Under the pieces are notes generated by a model. The model did no database searches and was not told the origin of the DNA. It was given only the letters and a program-made list of their open reading frames with translations. A program made the position numbers and the translations under genes. A DNA stretch of 64,000 bases from Mytilus californianus (Eukaryota > Mollusca > Bivalvia > Mytilida > Mytilidae), in assembly GCF_021869535.1 (NCBI RefSeq), contig NW_026262712.1, positions 100,816,140 through 100,880,139 on the forward strand. The letters are read 5' to 3'. Each line of letters opens with the position of its first letter. Within the stretch, counting starts at the first letter, position 1. Positions 34,935 through 45,400 of this stretch are shown here, in pieces.

Positions 34935-35025
34935 GAGAATAATAAGAATGATAATCCCTTTCTTCATGATAAAGCACGAGCATTAGCGAGTACTTATCAT
35001 AAAGACAGGGATTATCATTATGATT
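34935..35025. repeat. Imperfect palindrome
   Basis: 'gaatgataatccctttcttc' ... 'atgataa' on the left is mirrored by 'ttatcat' ... 'cagggattatcatt' on the right, around a loop of about 25 bases ('cacgagcattagcgag'). Confidence 0.8.
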
Positions 35026-35029
35026 AATG

Positions 35030-36250
35030 CGTGACTTCCGTTTTAGGCAATTCATTTATGGATAGGTCTTGGTAATTTATGGACTATTTTATAATATCGG
35101 AAAGTTTCATCAATTGAGTTTATGCATATGACATGTACACAACAGATACGATGAAATGGAAGGCATTGTTTGTCGTGAGTATGAATGAAAACCATGTCAT
35201 CTATTAGTGAAAACGTATCTGTTTGTTTATTTACAGTTCAAAATCGATAAATTCTATGTTTTAGTTACAATTGAAGTTTATTCCATAGCCAATATTTGAT
35301 TCTAATTCTTTACATTACATATGGTTTCAATATGTAAGGTAATTAACTAAAATGAAATGATCAAATGAAATGCCTTTAAATTGAAATTGAAATTTCAATT
35401 CTTTTAATACGTTAAGCAAATAATTCAAAGGTTAACGTAACCCCCTGTATGTAAATACTATATTTTTACCAACCGCGGATCCAGTAATCTGAAATTTTGT
35501 AAGTGTATAAGCTCTAAGATTAAGTTATATTAAGAATGGCCTTTTTTCTTTTTTTCCTTTTTGGGTTGCTTTGATTAAAGTATTTTTTATAGTAATTTCG
35601 AAGTTATTTGTATTCAAATTATAACTTTAACGTACCAATTTTTACTGCATCAGTTAATTCAACTATTTTGATATTTGTATGTTTAACTTCTTGTAATCTT
35701 CAACATTTTCAACTGAAGAAGTATTAGGTAGATGTTCACTATTTAATTTTTAATCAATTTCAATAATAAAACTTATTCCTCTTAAGCTCATAAATGGCTT
35801 TGGGCAGCTGTATCTCATTTATAGAAATTCCTTGTTTTGGACTGTAAGTACATGTAGGGTTGAACAAAAGAACAATCCCTTACTAAGAACATGATTTTCA
35901 TTCATTCTTCAATTCTTCACAATTAAGGCACATCAAATCCTACAATTTCATTGGCTCCGAGCACTTTGCTATATTCTAACACAATTTAATCCTTTTATTC
36001 ACTAATCTTGTTATCGACTTTTAACGACTCTTTAATGTTAATCATCGTATTAGTTTAACGACAAGTTGAATAACAGACACCAGATACATTAACAACGCCG
36101 TCCAGTGAACCGTATCACAGAGCACCGCGACCCTTAGTCAGACATTTACTGTTATGATAACGTTCAATGACTTTGGTGGATTTATGATATACACGTACGC
36201 AAGCTTTATCTTCTTATACTTTTTCAATTATTGTTGAAGGAGTTAATTAA
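35030..36250. other. Intergenic, upstream of the EgtD-like gene
   Basis: No coding exon or assigned repeat seen. Presumably holds the promoter of the plus-strand gene; no core element was convincing. Confidence 0.45.
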
Positions 36251-36253
36251 AGT

Positions 36254-36427
36254 ATGGACAACATGAAGACGGAATTACTTAAAGGGCTTTCGGCAATTCC
36301 AGTGCATATCCCAGCATGGTACCGTTATTACGAAGAAGGATCTCGGTTAAATGATATTTGTATGGAGCAGTGCAAATGGTACTATTTTCATCATTTTGAA
36401 ATGAAAATTCTGAATGACATTTTAACT
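36254..36427 (+). CDS. EgtD-like gene exon 1 (start)
   Basis: 58 codons from ATG to a donor ACT/gtacgt. Encodes ELLKGLSAIPVHIPAWYRYY, then GSRLNDI and HHFEMKIL, the characteristic N-terminal entry of EgtD-type enzymes. Ends in phase 0, matching exon 2. Confidence 0.85.
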
Positions 36428-39400
36428 GTACGTACTCGTAAATTAGGATTATTTTTTTTGAGAAAACATGTTGTTTAGATAGAAATGGATATCTTATATA
36501 TGCAATATAATGTCGAAATAAAACGACTACGTACTGCATTGTATTGTAGATTATCATAACTTATCATATACTTAGCATTACTATGATAGTTTTTGCATAT
36601 GTGTAAAGAGCGGAAGTAAACTAGCCATACATTCACACCCAGGCCAATAACCCATATCAGCCCTATGTGACGTCACGTGGTCGAGCTGATATGGGATTAT
36701 CAGCCTGGGTGCGTTCGCACATCGGTAGTATATGATATAAAAATTAATTATACATGTCCTTTTCCAAATCGACCCGGGTATCATCCCTCGACCCATATTA
36801 GCACTCGACTAAAGTCACGGAATGATACCCCAGTCGATATGGAAAAGGCCATGTAATAATCTGTATATATAACGTTTTGCAGATTATTATATAATAACAT
36901 TGATTCATAACTAAACATTCTTAGTTATTGTAAAAATAGTTTGTTTTTTATAAAAAAAGAAAAATATAGTATAATTCTAACGAGACAATTATCTCTTGAC
37001 ACAGAAGTTGTTAAAGGACGTAAGGACAAAGATGTGAACAATACGTGGCATTGCACGACCTTCAACAGTAAGCAAAAACAATCCCATATATAAATCTTTC
37101 AAAAGTTTGAAATGAGAAAATTTGAAACAAACCAAATTTAAAACAAAAGCCTGATTCAGCTAAATCAATAAACGAACGAAAAAAATAATAATTGCCGACA
37201 GCAACCAATGTAGCAGAGTTCAACAGGTTTGTAACCGCTCAACACTCTCAAACCACTTCGGACAGTGGTGTTACAGGCCAACATAAAACAATCTGTAAAA
37301 AAGGACTTGATTTGGTCAATATTTGGCACAATAACAAAAAGCTTTTTTTTCATTTTAGTAATGTTAATGGGCATTCATACCATATAACTTTAATTCCTTT
37401 TTAGCAATATTAGTGGGCATTAATACCAAATAACTTAAATTCATTTTTAGCAATTTTAGTGGGCATTAATACCAAATAACTTTAATTCCTTTTTAGCAAC
37501 AATAGTGGGCATTAATACCAAATAACTTTAATTCATTTTTAGCAAAAATAGTGGGCATTAAAATACCAAATAACTTTAATTCATTTTTAGCAACAATAGT
37601 GAGCATTAATACCAATTCTAATATGACATGCTTCTTTCGCTTTGTAAACAACACCGTGATAAAATTCTCGATATATCTATACTTAGCGCAGACTCAGAGA
37701 TATACATAATAATGGATGTTACAATATACCTCCCACATAAATTCACATGTATCGAAACCTATTTGCAAACGCTATGCCGATTTGTTTTTTTAAATTGCAA
37801 TTAAAAAAACGACTACAGAACTTTTATTTTTATTCGGATGCATAACAAAAAGGAATAATGCACAAGTGCTCGGCGAAATCTACAAAATCCAAATAAAATA
37901 AAATTCCGCGGAAGTCCACTAATGTTTTTGGCGCATTTAAGTCCTTTCAAAACATGACGTCATACAAATGAAAACGCTAAAGCTGAAGGTTTTTCCGTTA
38001 CGTGAACCATCGAAATTCGTATAATATTGCATAATGCATTTTTGAGGTAGGTTTTGTTTTGTTTTCTATTGTATTGCATTATTTGCATATTTACTGATTT
38101 CAGCAAGTCAACATGGCGGCTCCTTAGTAACGAAATTTCAACTTTGGATTACGAGAAAAACATGTAAATCAAAAATTGCAAATGTTGGGTTTGAAAATTA
38201 AAAGAATTAAAAACAATTTTTCTTGCTGTTATTTACGAAATATTTGTGCAAGCTACAGATTTATTAGAATGTTTTAGCTTTATCTAACAGGGAGTAAAAA
38301 AAGAACAGCCCCACACACGGCATACCCACTCTCGCTTCAGTTTTTTAATGACCGTATTTGTCCTGTTAGAATCGAAATTATTCATGGAAGCCATAGATTT
38401 GTTGTAAATTTACACATGGCCTGGGCTATGAATTATTTCTTAAATAACTTTAATTCATTTTTAGCAATATAAGTGGGCATTAATAACAAATAACTTTAGT
38501 TCATTTTTAGCAATATTATTGGGCATTAATAACAAATAGCTGTATTTCATTTTTAAGCAATATAAGTGGGCATATCTCATGTTTCTCTCAATAAATATGT
38601 TAACTACATACAATTGCCCTGGAAATATACTTTTGTAGATTGCCATCCTATCCCTAACAGTTCCGTCATCACATGTATCATGGCGTAGGGCTGAATAACA
38701 TTTGCATCAATCGGATTCTGTTTTAAATGTTATTTTATTTTCGTTTATTACAAATGTAAAAAAATCTAATATTCAAATTCCATCAACGTTTACCGGTGAT
38801 ATTGAATCTTGTCATGCAAGTAAATAAAAATCAATTGCTACGTTCTAAATTTATAAAACCTTTCTAGTTGGTAGATGATAAAATTTTGTAAGCGCTAAAG
38901 GGTCAGAGATAAGAAAACATTATCATTTCTATGGCAAGTATTTTCTTTTTTAATGTAGTTGTATTTTCAAGGAATTAATAGATAATTTGAAAGATTCGAG
39001 AATGCTTGTTGACCTTGGTAGTGGAAATGCAAGCAAGACAATGTTGATCTTAGATAAACTTTTAAATACGCACGAATCTCTTTCTTACGTCCCAGTAGAT
39101 ATTTCTAAAGGTTGGTATATAAATCATCACGTGCTAGGCATATCTCATGTAATGATGAACGCATATTTATCTTCTTTTATTTGCGGGATTTCAAATGTGT
39201 TTTTAAAGTATCTCCTTTTGTTGTTGAAATATTTGAAAAGAAAGTCGATTTTTTGTAAGCTGAAACATTTCGTGGTCAGTATGAATACTGCATTTAAGGC
39301 CAGATACTTAGATTCAAAGAATTACAACAACGTTTACAATCATTTTTCAGGTGATTTAGTCTACAGAACAAAGGAACACTTGTTTTGATTTATAATTCTA

Positions 39401-42400
39401 TAATTTAGTTGGAATAAAAACGATGTTATCATATTTCTTCCAATGATACATATTAGCAACAGCAATAGCTGCGGAAATAAGTATTAAAAACGACATCTCG
39501 GATTATCCGTGTTACTGCACAATGTACTACTTTTTCTAATGTTCTTGTATTTGGCTTAGATTCTAAACACTAACATTATGATTCACTATTTCATAGAATT
39601 TCTCAACAAAACCGCTGCAAACCTGAAAACAATTTATAAATTAGAAATCCAGCCAATCGGAGAGGAATACATGGAAGCACTGAGAAAAGTAAAATTAGTA
39701 TGTTTATAAAAATGTCTATGGATAACACTGAATATAATTCTGTCTCTCAGAGATACAGAAAATGAGCTTGCAAACCCGGGTAGATTCTGTTTGTATACTG
39801 TAGGGACTCAATCTTAATTGTCTTAAAAATGTTGCATCCTTATTTGTTTTAATGTTTCAGGGGAAAATCTACGAAAACGACGCATAGTTCCTTATTGAAT
39901 AAAGTTGGACCTACCCTTTTGAATGATTATTTTAAGATAGGAAAATTGTCAAATGGAGACCGTCGCTTGGCTCTTATGAGCTCATAGTAGCCCTCTTTCC
40001 ACATTTCTATGATTTATTGTTTCCTAACACAGAGGCAATGCAGACAATATAGAATCGCGAATGGATTTATATTCAAGCTGTCGTGTTGTTTGTATTGTTT
40101 ACAAAAAAGTAACCACCCACAAAAACCATTACCAAAGCGCGTGTATCCAATAATGGTAAAGAATTTATAATTATGCAAATAATATAAGAAGAATAATTTT
40201 TTCCAGTGAAAACTTTTACAGGTACCGACCGTTCATCATTTTTAGCGTGTGGGGAGCGATGGCATTTAAGTTTTTTTTAATTCTTGCTTGTTTTTTTTTT
40301 TTAAATTATAAAAAAAAAAAAATACATCTATTAAAAAAAAGAAGATTTCTTGTTTCTCTTTGTTAGTGAAAAAAATAATTTGTCTTGAAATAATTCGTTT
40401 ACTTACAGCCATTTTTTAGACAGTTATAATTTCTGATTTATGTTTCCAAAAAACATCTTACGTGTCTTGAATGTGTTAGTTGATTCCAGCTTCCCAAAGC
40501 ATTTAGTTAATAGTAATTTTCCCCCCATTATTTTCATTCACAGAACTTTGACAGATAGAAAAATAATTGTATGGTTTGAAAGTTTGCAGAGTTTATCGTA
40601 TGGAAAGCAGTTAGGTTATCTATTGGAAATACGAAACACTATACAAGGTACGCTAGGCGAAGAAGGAATGAAGTGATAACCTTGACCATCCGTCAGTCTT
40701 TCCTTTCTTCTGTCCTTCCTTCCTTCTGTTCGTCTGTTCGTCTGTCCATCTGGCATATAAAACCAAATTTTGTTTAACAAAGGGGCATTTGGGGTAAACT
40801 GTATTTTAATGAGACACCAAAACAGCGACGAAAATAAATAAAAGACATTTATATAGCAACATACAGCCTTCAACAATAGACAATTGTTTATACAATATGT
40901 TGAGTGCATCACCATTGTGAATACATGAATCAGAAATAATTCAAAATTTGCAATCAACACCAATTGTCTACTTGACAAAAACAAAAAAAGATATGACATG
41001 ATAAAACAACTGGAGGACTTTCTGACTTGGGGCAGACGCATGAGTGTTGTGAAATCTCAATACCTACTATTGCTATCTCGATCCATGGACTGACACAATG
41101 TCTGTCAAAGATTCACATACTAAAATGTACGGAGCCATGTTGTTCTCATACAGATAAACAGTTGTGGTTTTTAAAGTCAAGCGCTGGATATCTAAAGTCA
41201 AGCGCTTGGGATATAAAGTCCAGCACGAGAGATGCAAAATCCAGCACTGCAGGTACAAAGTACTTTACATCTCCAGCGCTAGACTTTTAATAACACGTTG
41301 ATATATAATTGAATTTCCATTTTCTAGCACTGGGTCGAAACCTGGAGCGCTTTTTGCTAAAAATTTGATCGTCACTTGGTTTTTATCTCGAATGAATTTT
41401 AAAAACCAAAAATTCAATAAAATATACATGTTACTGACGTTTTTGTGTACTGCTTACAATGAAGCTATTGCATCAATGGTTTTAAATGGTAAATTTGACG
41501 CCATCCCTTCGACGTTTTACTGTGGCCATCTTGATTTGGCTGACCGTTTATAAACATTTGGGGATGACTGTGGATGCATATATGTAACCACAATCCTCTC
41601 CTCTTTTGTCAACAAATATTATTGCCGTGTTTATACTTACAATGAGAAACAAACCATTAATTTTTGCTACAAGCACACGAGCAATTAGTGAAAACAGTCT
41701 CCCAGGTTAGAGGGCGTCTTGAGCGCTCACACACATGTTTAACCCCGCATTTTTGTTTGGCAGTAATTCAGAGGTTGTCGTTGGTTCAAGTAAGCAATAT
41801 TTGTTTTTCGTAAATTGTATTGATACACATTAAGCCGTTAGCTTTCTCTTTTGAATTGTTCCACATGTTTAGATCGTGGTCTTTCATATCCTAAAAAACT
41901 ACACGGTCTGGGGTGATCTCATTTTGAAGGCAGTCTAGTGACCTATGATTGCTTATACACGCAATTTGAACTGTTGGGGATAGTTGTTTCATTGGCAATC
42001 AAATTACATCTCTTTAATTTTATATTGATTAATAAGGGTGACAGAGCTTATAATTGTAATTTTGGAATGCGTATACATAAATTGGAAACATATGACGGAT
42101 CAGTTCATTCGTCCTGCAGCCATTAAAAAATCAGTATCTGTATGAAATGAGCGACCACTGTAAATATAGACATTTGCATATGCTTTGTACAATGTAATAG
42201 TTTTAAACGCGAAGTTGGATTTTGAATGTGTTTCTTCAAAACGATGAATGTAATAAAGACGACCTGCCACACTTATTTGATATGTTGCCAGTATTTGTTC
42301 GAACGTCAAATAATGTTGGGGATCAAACTCATGACCTCCTAATAATTCCAGTGAGCAATTAAATATCCTACTAAATACATTTATATACGAGCATTAAGGA

Positions 42401-45400
42401 GACAACCATACACACAAGATGAAATTGTATTGTACAGAAAGACAAATATTACGTCAATGTCATTCTTTTTTTTTCTCCACACAATACTACAAGAACCACA
42501 ACAACACTAACGGCAATCGTTGAACTATTTGATTTTGTTGGAAAGATTTATCATGCATTGTTGCATGCCTTTTTTGTTCCTATCCTGAATCATTTACCTC
42601 GTCAGTGGTGTCTTATATTACATCTTTATCTTTTTGTCATTTTGCAAATTTCTTTTTCATGGCAAATCTTTCTGTTTAATTTACTTTAGACTAACTTGGG
42701 ACAATTTAGAGGCTGACATAATATATAAACACCTGTACACAGTTATCGTTGGTTATTCGTATTTGATGCTAGAGTGTACGCACCTGAGAATTAAGAATTA
42801 GAGGACCTTATTTTGACACAAAATTGGCTGTAATTTTACCTTTGATATATACATTTTTTTAAATCTTTTTTAGGGGTGTTGCCGGGTGCCCACCACCTGA
42901 ATACGCACTTTGTAATAGTGGAATTTTGTTTCATTCACGTATACCACACAACTCATTTCATTCAATTACAAAACTACTGATGCAAATTATTTGTTAAATT
43001 TTTGTTGCAGTCGATGACAAATTATTGATTACATTAGATGTCACAGACACTACTTGTAAGCAGACGATAGAGCTTGCTTACCTATATCCGGAAGGTAAAT
43101 ATAAGTCTCCATTCATTTGACAGTACACAAATTTATCACATCTCATTTCCAACCTCTTTTGATTTTATTTTTCTTACCTTAACGTAATGTACAATTATGC
43201 TTAAACTAACATATATAAATGTCAAAATCTTTGATTTTTATTATTTGTCCATGAACTTATAAAATATGGTGCTCACTTTGGATTTAAACCTCGTAAAAAA
43301 GGAACAATACAGCATTGCCGTGTGCCACTGGTTCGTTGAATATTTCCCCTTTTTTGAATGGCTACACTCCCCAGTTTATAATGACATCAAACTAAAATCT
43401 ACAGCTACAGAATGTAATATTGTGTATATGAAATCTGTCATATAAGAACAAAATTATTATATAAAATGTTGTTATATCTTACATGCACTTTTGTATTAGT
43501 CTTTAGTTATCTTCTCAAAATTGATTGTGATAAATATTTTTTTATGTAGGATACTGCGAAAATTTTCATCTGATTTCCATCCATCGCTTGAACAGGGAAA
43601 TGAATGCTAATATTGATATATCAAAGTTCAAAATAAAAAATTAATTGGTTGTGAATTCAAGGTCAAATAATTGTAGCTACGTGAATGTGTGGAAAGAGGC
43701 AATAGATAATTGTGATGTTCACATAGGTTTGTATAAAAATAAATATGACTTAAGTGTTTGTGCCTGTCTGTATATATTTTGTTTTCGATCGTTTTTACTA
43801 CATGGCTTAAAATATTTTTGACATGCTCTCGTCCTTATTCATAAGCTTCGATGTCTTGTCCAAATGATGTGTATTTAAGCAACTATAGGTCCTTGTATAG
43901 TCTTTAAAAAGAGCAAGACCCATACCGTAAAGTCAGCTATAAAAGACCCAAACATGATAAAATGTGAAAAAATTCAAACGAACAAACGGCCTGATTTATG
44001 ACAAAACAATAAACGATATTAAAAAATGTGACAGACAGCAACCAACGACAACCATTGCATTGCTGAATCTAGAGAATTATCACTTAGATTGGATCAAGAT
44101 TTGCTGTAGTGAATTTGACAAGTTTCAGTAGATATATCAGAATGCGCAAAGGTTGCAAATTTCTGGCCGAATGTAATTGTTTTCTGTTGGCAATTCAGTA
44201 TCATCAACTGATCGCCATTATAATGTATTACAAACTTAGAATTTTTGGAAAAAAATAAGGATTTTCTAACCCAGAATAGATTACCCTAGCTTATTTGGCA
44301 AAACTTTTAGGAATTGTGGGTCCTCAATGCTCTTCAAATTCGTACTTTGTTTGACCTTTTTAGTTTTATTTTATCCGAGCGTAACTGATGAGTCTTTTTT
44401 TTAGACGAAACGCGCGTCTGGCGTGCAAAATTTAAATCCTGGTATCTATGAACGTTATTTTGTAAAACCTGTTAGCATATGACAACATTGTACACACAGA
44501 TGGCAAATTAATCTTGTGTAAAAAGACATACGTCCACTACACAGAAAAACAAAACATTAAGCAATACGAACCCCACTAAAAACCGGTGGTGAGTTCATGT
44601 GCTCTGGGAAGGGTCAGCAGTCCCGGCAAATTCGCAAATATTTTTCTGCGTACATTAATCCATATCCATGTGATGACACGACGCAGTCAGTACAGGATAT
44701 TAATTGAAAAGACAGCTTGAATCTAGAGCCGTTTGCAATATTTTTTGGAACCGATGTTCTTTGACGTTTTTGTATGTGGGACATATATGTCTGATAATTT
44801 CTTTTCATTTGTAAATAATTTGATATTCAAAATTTTGAAGTAAAATGACGCTCTCTAGCAAAACATTTTACAATGGAAGCAACAACTATTTTGCTTCATT
44901 GTCAAAGAGTAACGTTTCTGTTGAAAAGATGCTTTTCGTCTTTGTAACAACTCTATTTTAAATGATTGAATAGTGTGAATGTGCAAAAAGCTATAACTGT
45001 TAAGCACACCTCAAATACATGTACTTGCTCAAGCTCAGGAACTATACAAGAGTAGACATGTACAGTGTCACCTTATTTTGAAAGTTCATTTGCGGACTCT
45101 GTTATGATTGTCAATCCTCTGTACAATAAAGAAACTAAATTTGGTTTATCGCCGCCAATTTTTCAGTCAAAAAACTTTTTAAAACAAGGAGAAAACCTCA
45201 ATATACTCTGTAGTGACGTCGCGTACGGTGTTGGTGATAATACAGGTTTTGCTTTCCAGTTCGCCTTTATTGTATTTGTTCTAAGTTTCGGATATGTATA
45301 TATCAAAATAAGCGTAATTAAAAGTAAAAATGGAATATGCCTTAAAATCAATACTTTTTTTCATTTTGTAACTCGAATGATCCCTAATAACACGGATTTT

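Noticed and set aside
36279-36557. 92-codon minus-strand frame
   Set aside because: Antisense to EgtD-like exon 1.
40616-41041. 141-codon minus-strand frame
   Set aside because: Spans the end of EgtD-like exon 4 antisense and a diverged R1 repeat; no domain.
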